64,000 nt of DNA from Archangium sp. (lineage in GTDB: Bacteria > Myxococcota > Myxococcia > Myxococcales > Myxococcaceae): positions 1 to 64,000 of the forward strand of contig JALHMW010000011.1 in NCBI GenBank assembly GCA_022843845.1, in the 5' to 3' direction. A program made the position numbers and the translations under genes. This document shows positions 1 through 7,759 of this stretch, one piece after another. The stretch's first letter is position 1. Each line of letters starts with the position of its first letter. The notes beneath the pieces are model-generated. The model did no database searches and was not told the DNA's origin. It was given only the letters and a program-made list of their open reading frames with translations.

Positions 1-552
1 GGCATCTCCTCGCCACCCTCGATGATGGCCACCAGTGTGGTGGCGCGCACCGCACCACCCAGAACGAGGGCCATCAATCAGACGGATCAGGCGGCCATCA
101 ACCAGCGAGCCTCGCAACAGCTCGAAGCGCGTCTCAGGCCGCGGCGGCTTCTCGACTTCCGGCGGCCGCGATTCGAGCAGGCCCTCCTCGTGCAGAATCC
201 GCCGCACCGTCGTCTCTGACACGCCCAGCCCCTCGAAGCGGCGCAGCACGTCGGCGATGCGACGCGTGCCCAGTGCTGGACTGTCCTGTTTCGCTCGCAC
301 CACAAGGGCGCGCCTCGCGTCCTCGACGCTCGGCGCGGCTCTTCGCGGCCCCGTCTGTCGCGGCGTCAGCGCAGGCTCACCGCCGTGTCGGAACGCTCGC
401 AGCCACTTCGCGATCGCCGACTCGCTCACCCCGAAGATACGTGCGACCTCCGCCGCGGGCGTCTTCTCTTCCAGCACCTCACGCAGCACCCGCAGCCGGA
501 ACTCTGGCGGGTAGCTCGACATGCGCTTCGTCCCTCGTCGTCTCTTGCTCAC
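1..552 (-). pseudogene. Truncated HTH-type transposase, runs off window start
   Basis: The minus-strand frame opens with GTG at 552 (a second in-frame ATG lies at 522) and stays open to the window edge. Residues about 12-60 form a helix-turn-helix of the kind at the N-terminus of IS481/IS3-like transposases (motif VARIFGVSESAIAKWL), and a second winged-helix segment follows (GTRRIADVL...VSETTVRRIL). After a conserved RPETRFE stretch, where family members normally lead into the WQ/D start of the DDE domain, the translation becomes unrelated. The gene therefore looks broken near base 120. No catalytic residues are present. The identity of the DNA at 1-115 is not clear. Confidence 0.6.
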
Positions 553-632
553 CTGTCGCTTCCTTTCTCGCCACGTGTCGGGCTGAGAAGGGAGGCAGGC
601 GCTAAGCCATTGGGGCCGTCGTCAGACGCTCA

Positions 633-871
633 TCAACTGGCGCGCATCGCAACCTCCGCCATCCCTTCGGCTTCGACGCGTGGTGGTTGGAGCGCATCGA
701 GAATCACCAGGGAGGCGCGGCGGACGTTCTCGCCTGCGGCGGCCAGTTCCTCCACGTCACCGTTCGCCCACGTCGCGACGTAGGGCAGGGCGAACGAGGC
801 CGTGTCCAGTCCGAGTGCATGGCAGACGACGAACGCGGTCGACTCGGCTTCGACTTCCTTGCGGGGAGCGG
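633..871 (-). pseudogene. ArdC-like antirestriction / ImmA-IrrE-type C-terminal fragment
   Basis: About 78 codons on the minus strand encode a segment starting APRKEVEAESTAFVV, followed by GLDTASF and YVATWANGD. This matches the C-terminal part of ArdC-type zincin proteins of plasmids and integrative elements, in which the Glu of EAES follows the metal-binding helix. The upstream domain, including the HExxH motif, is missing, and the fragment is fused in frame to degenerate Tn3 transposase sequence. It is a remnant and not a functional gene. The family assignment rests on motif memory only. Confidence 0.55.
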
Positions 872-1400
872 AATCCTGAACTGGTAGTCGACAAGACGAG
901 CGTTCGCGAGGCGAAGTGTCTCCGCCCGAATGTACTTCTGGCTGGCGTCCACGCGTGAGGGCAGGGGTGTCCTGGCGGACGACGGGCTCGAGGCCGATGT
1001 TGCAGGCCTCGGCAAGAAGGGCGGCGCACAGAGACGTCGACAGGTCCTCCACGCGCGCGCCGCTCCGCTCACGTGCGAGAACTCCTGCGTGAAGCCCGTC
1101 ATGGCGTCCACCTCCATGAGCAAGTCGGGGAGGTCAACGAGCGGGAGAAGGGCGGCTAGCCGAGCCGATCTCGAATCTCGACCGCGTGGTCCCACCGGAC
1201 CTCATCTCCGTAGCGCGAGAGACCGGAGGCGCCCACGACGCCAGCGGGCACTGCGTCAGCCCGGCTGAGGAAGGTCCCGAGGAAGCGCACGGTCGCGAGT
1301 TGCACAGCGAACCCGAGCTTGTTGTGGTCGCCGTGCCGGCGGTTGATGAGCCGGCGGTCGGCTGAGAGGCGGAGCACTGAGCGGAAGCGGACGGGGAGGG
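863..1400 (-). pseudogene. Tn3-family transposase remnant (N- and C-terminal ends only)
   Basis: Reading down the minus strand from about 1400, one frame gives the N-terminal Tn3 domain (DUF4158: RRHGDHNKLGF, then ATVRFLGTFL, then DHAVEIRDRLG), which stops at 1156. From 1195 a second frame gives PDLLMEVDAMTGFTQEFSH, typical of the C-terminal catalytic part. It shifts to a third frame for ALLAEACNIGLE and returns for QKYIRAETLRLANARLVDYQ. An intact Tn3 transposase is close to 1000 residues, so some 650 residues between the two ends are deleted and at least two frameshifts have accumulated. No inverted repeats or resolvase were recognised. Confidence 0.72.
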
Positions 1401-1494
1401 GGAAGCGTACGGTCACCGCCGGACCGAAACACCGGTCTTCCGTTCCATTGCTACTCGAGGGCCAAGTCGACAACACGAGCGCGGCGAGCGCGAG

Positions 1495-1734
1495 TTATCG
1501 ACAGCCCTCGGAAACGACCACGCAACCAGCATCGAGGAAGACGCCCAAGCTCGACGACGCGAATCGTTTGCAGCCCGCCCGACACCCGCTGCAGTTGGGC
1601 ACCACGAAGCACTCGCCCGCTGGCGACTGCTCAAGGCACCACGAACCGCAGTCCTCTGATCCATTGCAGCCAACCAGAAGACCGCAGAAGAGGAGAGCGA
1701 GAAGGCGCAAAGTGTTGCCCTTAGTCAAACGCAA
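1495..1734 (-). CDS. Small Cys-rich lipoprotein
   Basis: A 79-residue product starts with a short basic segment, a hydrophobic stretch and the lipobox LLVGC at residues 19-23, so it should be lipidated and exported. The mature part is small and cysteine-rich, with CxxC-like spacing (CSGCRAGC). The start is TTG at 1734; no better start is visible, so the N-terminus is uncertain. It lies at the edge of the decayed mobile-element region on the same strand as the Tn3 remnant. No family was recognised, and no function is proposed beyond envelope location. Confidence 0.5.
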   Translation of the reverse strand: MRLTKGNTLRLLALLFCGLLVGCNGSEDCGSWCLEQSPAGECFVVPNCSGCRAGCKRFASSSLGVFLDAGCVVVSEGCR

Positions 1735-1977
1735 ACGGGGTTGGCGACGATCTGCCCCGAGTCAGGGTCGACATCAGAGAGTTACCAATCGCGTACACTC
1801 GAAGAAGCATGGTGAGGAGATATCACTCCGTGAGCGCGGTGGCTTCGAGTTCAGCCCTCGTCGTCACGGAGCGCGTCCGTCCACCCGGTGCTGAGCTGAC
1901 TGCGCTGTTCTTCCTCTCCGTAGACGAAGTAGAGCGACGAGGGCGCTCGACCTTTCTCTGGTGGGACTGAACGGCTC

Positions 1978-2823
1978 GTGAACGGACCGCCTTTCGGCGA
2001 GGGTCCTGAAATGTGGCTCGAGCTGATGCAGGGGCCCCGGGGCCGTGCGCCACGGCACTTCACCAGGGCGACGCGCTTCCCGACGAAGCTCGACGGGGCA
2101 CGCTGGTCGTGCGCGGTCGCGAATTGGGAGTTCGGTGGAGCCCGCGTCGACGGGCAGTGGACGCTCGACATGCCCGCCCGAACGTTCTTGCGCAACGGCA
2201 AGCGCGTGCAACCCGGAAGCGCCCTCGAGCCGCTCGACGTGCTGTTGTTCGACGACGGTCTGGCGATTCGAGCGTACGCGTACCCCGTCAGGAGCGAGTT
2301 CGTCTTGCCCGACCGCTGGTGGGCGCTCGACACGGCCGCACTCTCCGTCCTCGGCGATCAGCTTCTCGAGGCAGGTGATCCACTCGGCGAGCTGCTGGTT
2401 GGAGCTCCAGTGTTGCGCTCGAAGTGGCTTGCGGCGCTGCTGTTGCCGTCGTCGACGGGCGACCTCGAGGCGACCTGGGCCGGGCCGGCGCTCGAGACGC
2501 TCGAAGTGCGCTTCACGAGCGGTGTTCGACTCGACCAGGTCGAGCACTGGCTCGAGCGTCTCCCAAGGCGACTTCACAGCGTGCGCCTTGGCGAGCCGTT
2601 GAGCGAGCTCCGCCTGGTCGCCTCGCACTTCGCGACGTCGACGTGGCGGGACGCTCTCGAGACACTGTCGAGGTCTGTCGCCGAACACCCGCTTCCATCA
2701 CTGCTGGTGTTGGACGTCGTGGGAGCTGGGCACGAAGCGCCGGCCCACCGGGTGACCCGCCATGCGACGTGGGAACGATTGGTTGCGGCGTGCCCACTGC
2801 TCGAGCGGCCTCCGACGCCGTGA
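1978..2823 (+). CDS. TIGR02996-like hypothetical protein
   Basis: This 281-residue soluble protein starts with GTG at 1978; an in-frame ATG at 2011 is equally plausible. Its centre contains LGDQLLEAGDPLGELL, which resembles the short ADxLLExGDPRGEFI segment of the TIGR02996 (repeat-companion) proteins common in myxobacteria. The C-terminal half has a leucine-rich, repeat-like pattern (LETLEVRF, LHSVRLGE, LLVLDVVG). Two clearer members of the family lie at 41058-42119 and 55970-56863. The function of this family is not known to me. No signal peptide or membrane segment is seen. Confidence 0.6.
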   Translation: MNGPPFGEGPEMWLELMQGPRGRAPRHFTRATRFPTKLDGARWSCAVANWEFGGARVDGQWTLDMPARTFLRNGKRVQPGSALEPLDVLLFDDGLAIRAYAYPVRSEFVLPDRWWALDTAALSVLGDQLLEAGDPLGELLVGAPVLRSKWLAALLLPSSTGDLEATWAGPALETLEVRFTSGVRLDQVEHWLERLPRRLHSVRLGEPLSELRLVASHFATSTWRDALETLSRSVAEHPLPSLLVLDVVGAGHEAPAHRVTRHATWERLVAACPLLERPPTP

Positions 2824-2896
2824 CACGGTGCCATCGCCTCTCGCGCGCACTCTCGCTTCGACTATGCTCGCACTCTTCCGCGCTTGAGGAGGTCGT

Positions 2897-3199
2897 ATGG
2901 AGTTGGGGAGCCTGGGTCCGTTCGGTGTCGTTGCGTTGCCCGTGCTCCTGGTGCTGGCGGCGTTCATCGCGCTCGGGCGAATCGCGCTCGCGGTCGAAGG
3001 CCTGCGCTGTCTGTGGGCGAAGCCGCGCCTCACTGCACAGCTCTGGCTGGGAGCGAGTCAGGTCGCGGTCGCCGGGCTTTCGATCGCGGCTGGAGCCGAC
3101 GGTTGGCTCGACGTCGCTGGAATGCGAGCGATCAATCTGCTCCAGCTCGCCCTGGGGCTCGCGCTCATCGCGAGGTTCGTCCTCAGTCCCGCGCGCTGA
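2897..3199 (+). CDS. Small integral membrane protein
   Basis: A 100-residue protein has three hydrophobic segments (about residues 8-30, 48-66 and 75-95) separated by short basic loops. A strong ribosome binding site, GAGGAGG, sits a few bases before the ATG at 2897, which supports this start. It follows the TIGR02996-like gene by about 70 bases and could be transcribed with it. No family was recognised, and the sequence shows no catalytic motif. Confidence 0.6.
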   Translation: MELGSLGPFGVVALPVLLVLAAFIALGRIALAVEGLRCLWAKPRLTAQLWLGASQVAVAGLSIAAGADGWLDVAGMRAINLLQLALGLALIARFVLSPAR

Positions 3200-3225
3200 T
3201 CGCCGCGCAAGGCCGTTTGGGTTCG

Positions 3226-3468
3226 ATGCGCATCACCGATGCCGACAGGATCGAGTTCGCCAGCCAGATGGCCGCGGTCGGCGCATCGTTCGAGGACACC
3301 TTCCTCGCATTCCGTCGCACGGGGACCGGCTCCATCCACGCCATCCTCGCAGTACGGACCGCGTTCCCAGAGTCCCTCTCTGACAACGTGAGTGAGACAG
3401 CGACCCCGGAGGAATTTACTGTGCAGGGCGATGGAGTTGTCTCTCATGTGTCGGTCTATCAGTCGTAG
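3226..3468 (+). CDS. Possible short hypothetical protein
   Basis: An 80-codon frame from ATG 3226 gives a non-repetitive acidic product (MRITDADRIEFAS..., ending VSHVSVYQS) with an amino-acid mix more natural than the overlapping frames. There is no convincing ribosome binding site, and it ends just before the IS3-type element begins. It may be a real small gene or the 5' part of a gene interrupted by that insertion. Confidence 0.3.
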   Translation: MRITDADRIEFASQMAAVGASFEDTFLAFRRTGTGSIHAILAVRTAFPESLSDNVSETATPEEFTVQGDGVVSHVSVYQS

Positions 3469-3534
3469 TCGTCAAGTTGTGGTCGGTCGTCCCGCCGGAG
3501 CGAAGCGGAGGCGGCCCTGTGGGCCGGAGTTCCG

Positions 3535-3927
3535 ATGATCGCGCCCGTCCAGGAGGTCGAGGTGATCGGGAAGGCGAAGCGGAGGCGATTCACCGCGAAG
3601 GAGAAGCTGCGCGTCCTGAAGGCCGCGGACGCCGCGACCGAGGTGGGTGGGGTTGGTGCGGTGCTTCGCCGAGAGGGGCTGTACTCGTCGCACCTCACAG
3701 AGTGGCGTCGGGCTCGGGCGGCCGGCGAGTTGGACGCGCTCACGCCCAAGAAGCGAGGTCGGAAGGCGCTCGACCCCAATCCGCTGGAGAAGGAGAACAC
3801 CGAGCTGAAGCGCGCGCTGGCGAAGGCGGAGCTGCGCGCGAAGCGGGCCGAGGCCCTCGTGGAACTCCAAAAAAAAGTATCGGAGCTGTTGGGCATCCAG
3901 CTGCCGAAGGAGGACGAGACGCCATGA
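3535..3927 (+). CDS. IS3-family transposase OrfA
   Basis: The product has 130 residues. Residues about 12-60 form a helix-turn-helix DNA-binding domain (RRRFTAKEKLRVLKA, then SSHLTEWRRA). A basic linker (PKKRGRKALD) and a leucine-zipper-like coiled coil of about residues 80-115 (LEKENTELKRALAKAEL) follow, as in IS3-group OrfA proteins that bind the terminal repeats. The stop at 3925-3927 overlaps the orfB ATG as ATGA. A run of eight A residues at 3869-3876 is a natural place for the -1 frameshift that would make an OrfAB fusion. OrfA itself appears intact. Confidence 0.85.
   Translation: MIAPVQEVEVIGKAKRRRFTAKEKLRVLKAADAATEVGGVGAVLRREGLYSSHLTEWRRARAAGELDALTPKKRGRKALDPNPLEKENTELKRALAKAELRAKRAEALVELQKKVSELLGIQLPKEDETP
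3869..3876 (+). promoter_or_regulatory. A8 slippery run, candidate -1 frameshift site
   Basis: Eight consecutive A residues near the end of orfA, followed by G, form a typical IS3-family slippery sequence. The orfB frame is the -1 frame and is open across this point and far upstream, so a slip here would give a continuous OrfAB transposase. Frameshifting is inferred from the arrangement. Confidence 0.6.
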
Positions 3928-4622
3928 TGGACACCATCAAGACGATCGGTCCCGAGCTAAGCGTCGTGGCCGCCTGCGCTGCGCTGGGACTCGCGCGAGC
4001 GACCTACTACCGGGAGCTCAACCCCATGCATGGACCCGCCGAGAAGAAGGCGTCGCCCAGGGCGCTTCCCGCGGACGAACGTCGCGCGGTGCTCGACGTG
4101 TTGCACGAGCCGCGCTTCGAGGACCTCGCGCCGGCCGAGGTGTACGCGACACTGCTCGACGAGGGGCGCTACCTCTGCAGCGAGCGGACGATGTACCGCG
4201 TGCTCGAGGAGAACCAGGAGGTGCGCGAGCGCCGCGCGCAGTTGCGGCACCCGAAGTACGCCGCGCCCGAGCTGCTCGCCACGAAGCCCAATCAGCTCTG
4301 GAGCTGGGACATCACGAAGCTGCTGGGCCCAACGAAGTGGACGTACTTCTATCTGTACGTCGTCCTCGACGTATTCAGCCGCTACGTCGTGGGCTGGTTG
4401 GTGGCCGACGCCGAGTCGTCGGCACTCGCCGAGAAGCTGATCAGCGAGGCGTGCGAGCGCCAGGGCATTGCCCCTGGTCAGCTCACCATCCACGCTGACC
4501 GGGGCTCGTCGATGAAGTCAAAGCCGGTCGCGATGCTGCTCGCTGATCTCGGCATCACCAAGACGCGTACACCACTCGTCTACCCTGCCTCCCAGTGCGA
4601 AACGCACGCTTCTTCAACCTAG
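3924..4622 (+). pseudogene. IS3-family transposase OrfB, 3' truncated
   Basis: From ATG 3924 (overlapping the orfA stop) the 232-residue frame gives the HTH_21 region (about residues 45-95) and the start of the integrase core. The first catalytic Asp is visible in WSWDITKL (D129) and the second in HADRGSS (D192). After residue about 214 (ITKT) the sequence departs from the usual HSRPHVSDDNPYSE block and soon stops, so the third catalytic residue (Glu) and the C-terminus are missing. The protein cannot be a complete DDE transposase. The break point near 4566 marks the lost right end of the element. Confidence 0.82.
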
Positions 4623-4681
4623 TACACATCCGCTGGTCGTGCGTTCTTGCTCGCTCCTGGCGCGTCGAGTACTCCGCGCAG

Positions 4682-4987
4682 GTGCACAAGTTCATCGGAG
4701 TGGGCCTGCTGGTCTCGAGTTGCGTGACGTTGGTCCCGAGGGATGGCTTCGAGCTCCAGGAGAAATGGTGGCTGCGCGATCAACAGACCCTTCGTTCACA
4801 GGCGTCGTTCGATCTCGAGTGCCCGCCGGAGTCGCTCACGCTGCAGGTCGTGACGACCTTGGATACGGTGTTCGCCGAGGTGGTGGTTGTCTCGGGGTGC
4901 GGGAAACGTGCGGCGTACAGCCGCGAGCCCCGGGTCGGTACTCTCCCGGACGACGACTCGAAGTGGAGACTGAGACCGGAGCCCTGA
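4682..4987 (+). CDS. Lipoprotein with repeated-Cys FDLxCP motif
   Basis: The frame is open from 4595, but the GTG at 4682 gives a clean lipoprotein signal (MHKFIGVGLLVSSC), so I chose it. The mature part contains TLRSQASFDLECP followed by a VVVSGCGKRAAY block. This pairing of ASFDL-C-P with V-x-GCGxRA-Y is a pattern I know from myxobacterial lipoproteins of unknown function. The product would be about 101 residues and envelope-anchored. The gene starts directly next to the truncated IS3 element, so its upstream region may have been altered by that event. Confidence 0.6.
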   Translation: MHKFIGVGLLVSSCVTLVPRDGFELQEKWWLRDQQTLRSQASFDLECPPESLTLQVVTTLDTVFAEVVVVSGCGKRAAYSREPRVGTLPDDDSKWRLRPEP

Positions 4988-5334
4988 CGCCTCTCCAGTT
5001 CTGTTTCAAGCTTCCCGCGGGCGCGTGCGGCCCTTTTCGTATTCGTCTTCGGGCCACGCGGCGTCGAGCTCGGCGAAGTCCTACCTGGGTGCGCGTTGCG
5101 TTGCCGGGTGCGTCGGCGGGGCTTCACGCCAGCTCCGGAGCTTCAACTGGCAGTGCCGCAGCGCCATCGCCACGTCGTCGTCTCTGCAGGTGACAGGCCC
5201 GAAGCGCTGTTGATGGAGAGGAATCGATTGATATCGCTCACGTTTTTGACTGACACCTGAAAAGCGCGGGGCCATTCAACGCGGTCTGACGGTGAGGTGT
5301 TTCTCCGAAAACCGCAGTTCAGGAGAAACCGCCA
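4988..5334. other. Intergenic stretch without recognisable gene
   Basis: No reading frame here has a family motif, a convincing start or a ribosome binding site. A short plus-strand frame ending near 5213 contains spaced cysteines and could be decayed lipoprotein sequence, but the resemblance is too weak to call. Confidence 0.5.
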
Positions 5335-5388
5335 TGACTCGCCTTGCCCTCACCCTTGCTTCGCGAGCATCCAGGCCGCGGTGCTGAC
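5335..5388 (+). pseudogene. Truncated gene start (signal-peptide stub)
   Basis: A good ribosome binding site (CAGGAGAAA) precedes ATG 5335. The first codons read MTRLALTLA, like the start of an exported protein, but the frame then turns Arg-rich and stops after 17 codons. The break coincides with the truncated end of the minus-strand fragment at 5350, so this looks like the 5' end of a gene left at a deletion or insertion junction. Confidence 0.45.
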
Positions 5389-5544
5389 GGCGTCGGACCC
5401 ATAGGCCTCCGCCGTCCACACGCTGTCGTAGCCGAGGCGCTCGGCCTCGAGCACCTGGTCCATCTGCTGGTCGGTGAAGCGCTCGGTGAGTTCGTGCTGC
5501 AAATCGTCCGGGGTGAAGTCCTTCAGCGTCTTCTTGCGTGTCAT
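5350..5544 (-). pseudogene. Chimeric fragment with LLM-type flavin oxidoreductase N-terminal segment
   Basis: From ATG 5544 (an upstream in-frame start at 5619 is possible) the 64-residue product has two parts. Residues 1-31 are an unplaced acidic helix ([11 protein letters not shown]...TDQQMDQ). Residues 32-64 contain [21 protein letters not shown], a hallmark of the N-terminal region of F420-dependent luciferase-like oxidoreductases, which are normally around 300 residues. The frame stops immediately after this block. The rest of the enzyme is missing, so it is a remnant. Confidence 0.5.
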
Positions 5545-5756
5545 GCGCGCGCAGAGATCACACCTGACCGTCGGGTGTCGATCCGCCGAAGAAAGTTCGG
5601 GCTGGCCCGCGGAGTTCACCGATCAGCCCGTATGCGCCAGCCGCGGAAGATCGGCTTCGCGCGCAGGCCGACTGATCAGCCGACGTAAAATCCCCTCACA
5701 CTCGTCGTGCGCCCCGCGGGGAGCGATGTCAGCCCCCCCTGCTACACCCTGTTCTC

Positions 5757-6545
5757 ATGAAACAGGCGTACTCACTCCGAGAGGTCGCAGGGCTGTTGGG
5801 CACCACGCCGGAGTCGGCGCGCAGCCTCGTCGAGCTCGTCTGGGGCCTGCAGCGCGACCTCTTCACGTTTCAGGATCTCGTGTTGCTCCGCACCGCCCGC
5901 GGCCTGATGGAGCGACGCGTCTCGCGCTCCCGCATCGCTCGCGCCCTCGAGAAGCTGCGCGCGCAGCTGACGTCGGAGCGGCCGCTCTCCTCCGTCGCGC
6001 TCCAGCAGGAAGGTGACGAGATCGTCGTCGGCGTCGGCGCCGCGCGGTGGAACGCCGAGACCGGCCAGTCGCTCCTCGACTTCAAACACACGCCCCGCGC
6101 CGCCACCTGGCTCAAGGCGCCTGCGCAGCGCGATGCCGACACGTTGTTCGCCCGCGGCGTCGCGCAGGAAGGCGACAACTCCCCCGACGCGCTCAGCAGC
6201 TACACCGAGGCGCTCGCCGTCAACCCGCTCCACGCCGACGCGCACGTCAACCTCGGGCGGCTGCTCCACCAGCGCGGTCAGCACCAGGAGGCCGAGGCGC
6301 ACTACGTCGCGGCCCTCGTCGCCCGCCCCAGCGACGTCACCGCCACCTTCAACCTCGCCGTCGTGCTCGAAGATCAAGGCCGCATCGACGACGCCATGGC
6401 GCGATACCGGGAGGCGATCGAGCTCGACCCCTCCTGCGTCGACGCGTACTTCAACCTCTCGCGGCTGTACGAAAAGAAGGGCGAGAAGATCGCCGCGATT
6501 CGCCACCTGAAGGACTACCGAAGGCTGTCGCAGACTCCCGCGTAG
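5757..6545 (+). CDS. MerR-like HTH / TPR fusion protein
   Basis: The 262-residue protein begins with a MerR-type winged-helix segment (YSLREVAGLLGTTPESARSLVE; residues about 4-70, including a LMERRVSRSRIARALEKL helix). A short linker region follows, then TPR repeats over about residues 125-255 (DALSSYTEALAVNPLHADAHVNLGRLL and two further units). MerR-type DNA binding joined to TPRs suggests a regulator whose output depends on a protein partner rather than a small effector; this is inference. No effector-binding cysteines are seen. The ATG at 5757 is the natural start. Such fusions occur in myxobacteria, but I know of no tested function. Confidence 0.72.
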   Translation: MKQAYSLREVAGLLGTTPESARSLVELVWGLQRDLFTFQDLVLLRTARGLMERRVSRSRIARALEKLRAQLTSERPLSSVALQQEGDEIVVGVGAARWNAETGQSLLDFKHTPRAATWLKAPAQRDADTLFARGVAQEGDNSPDALSSYTEALAVNPLHADAHVNLGRLLHQRGQHQEAEAHYVAALVARPSDVTATFNLAVVLEDQGRIDDAMARYREAIELDPSCVDAYFNLSRLYEKKGEKIAAIRHLKDYRRLSQTPA

Positions 6546-6737
6546 CGCGGGCGAGCAGGTCGAAGCGCTGCAGGTTTCGCCTTCCATGCCTGCCCGAGCG
6601 CTGCTGCCACGGCGCAGACCACAGCTTCATCGGGTTCCCGGGACCTGCAGCGTGACTGAGGGCCCGGAAGGTCGGCTCGGTTTCATCTGCAGCGCCCGAG
6701 CGACTGCACGTCGACACAGCCAGAGTTCTGCGCGGGC

Positions 6738-7103
6738 CTACTGCCGGCCGGGCGTCGGGCGCAGGCAGACCGAGACCGCGCCACCGTCGGACGCAGGCAC
6801 CGTGCTGTCGCACCGCATCGCGCCAACCGACGACATCGGGCACGAGTTCATCGCGCCGCACGGCGTCGAGCAGTAGCCCTGTGGCGGGCCGCCATCGACC
6901 AGCTCGAGTTCAGTCACACAGAGCTGCTGATCGCACTCCGGCGAGTTGAACTGAATCACCCGACGGTTGCTGGCTCCGACCGGCGCCGGCTGGAGCACCG
7001 CGCACCTGCCGTCGATGCCGCGCGGGCAGCACGGGCTGTCGATGACGTCGGTACAGGCGAGCCCGAAGCACGCGAAGAGCACTGCTGTGATGGCCGGCCT
7101 CAT
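6738..7103 (-). CDS. Cys-rich lipoprotein
   Basis: From ATG 7103 the 121-residue product starts MRPAITAVLFACFGLAC, a lipoprotein signal with lipobox FGLAC. The mature domain has about twelve cysteines in pairs (SPCCPRG, GYCSTPCGAMNSCP) and ends PTPGRQ. Disulfide-stabilised small lipoproteins like this are frequent in myxobacteria and have no known role. The frame is open further upstream to 7136, but the signal peptide fixes the start. It follows the membrane-protein gene 7130-7696 on the same strand. Confidence 0.65.
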   Translation of the reverse strand: MRPAITAVLFACFGLACTDVIDSPCCPRGIDGRCAVLQPAPVGASNRRVIQFNSPECDQQLCVTELELVDGGPPQGYCSTPCGAMNSCPMSSVGAMRCDSTVPASDGGAVSVCLRPTPGRQ

Positions 7104-7129
7104 CAGACGCTCACCCGAACACGAGCGGG

Positions 7130-7696
7130 TCACCATCTCAAGTCCGCCCGCACCCCGGCGCCTCCACCAGGCATCACGTCGACCCCCAGGAGCAGCTCAT
7201 CGGTCAGCCGGCCGGACAGCACCGCGAGCGTGATGTCGAAGCCCAACAGGAACGCGCCCTGAATCAACAGCGCCTGTCCCAGCCCGACCAGCCGCGCATC
7301 TGACGTCGCGTCACCCCGCTGCCAGAGGAACGCCGCCGTCGCCAGGTACGCCACGTCGAGGCCCGCGTTCACCAACAGCACCTTCGTCTGTTTTTCGCTC
7401 TCCACCAGGCTCTGCTTCGCGTCGAACGACTTTGGATCGCGCCCCCAGTCGGAGATGAGCCCCACCACCGCGAGCCCCAGGTTCACCACGTTCCACGCCG
7501 CGTTCCCGAGGTGCAACCACCGCAGCCGCTCGTCACGCTCCAACGCGTAGCCGATGCTTCCGACCGCGATGTTCCCGACGGCCCAACTTCCCAGCACGAA
7601 CATCGCCGTGCGGTTCGTCGAGAGCCGCTTCGTGTTCCACGACTCGAGATCGATCGGCGCCGCCGTCATCACCAGACACATCGCCACGGAGAGCAT
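7130..7696 (-). CDS. Exported multi-span membrane protein, hypothetical
   Basis: The minus-strand frame is open far upstream, antisense to mutY, but only the last 188 codons look like protein. From ATG 7696 it starts MLSVAMCLVMTAAP, a signal or first membrane helix, followed by four hydrophobic segments (for example TAMFVLGSWAVGNIAVGSIGY, and VVNLGLAVVGLI). The product appears to be a small inner-membrane protein of a kind annotated DUF6992 or similar; that label is tentative. It is divergent from mutY and co-directional with the lipoprotein gene at 6738. Confidence 0.62.
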   Translation of the reverse strand: MLSVAMCLVMTAAPIDLESWNTKRLSTNRTAMFVLGSWAVGNIAVGSIGYALERDERLRWLHLGNAAWNVVNLGLAVVGLISDWGRDPKSFDAKQSLVESEKQTKVLLVNAGLDVAYLATAAFLWQRGDATSDARLVGLGQALLIQGAFLLGFDITLAVLSGRLTDELLLGVDVMPGGGAGVRADLRW

Positions 7697-7759
7697 GAGC
7701 GCACGGAGTAACGAGCCTGCTTGTCGCCGGCCGCTGGTTCTGCTGTGTGGGCGCCGCCG

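Larger units (their letters stand above)
3470..4570 (+). mobile_element. IS3-family insertion sequence, right end missing
   Basis: orfA and orfB are arranged as in IS3-family elements: orfB is in the -1 frame relative to orfA, overlaps its stop, and an A-rich slippage site lies near the end of orfA. The left boundary is approximate, near 3470. The right end is lost: the orfB translation departs from the family near base 4566 and an unrelated lipoprotein gene starts soon after. With one end absent, terminal inverted repeats and target duplications cannot be defined. Confidence 0.7.

Noticed and set aside
5025-5213. Short Cys-containing plus-strand frame downstream of the 4682 lipoprotein gene
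   Set aside because: There is no lipobox, no ribosome site and no match to the FDLxCP motif family.
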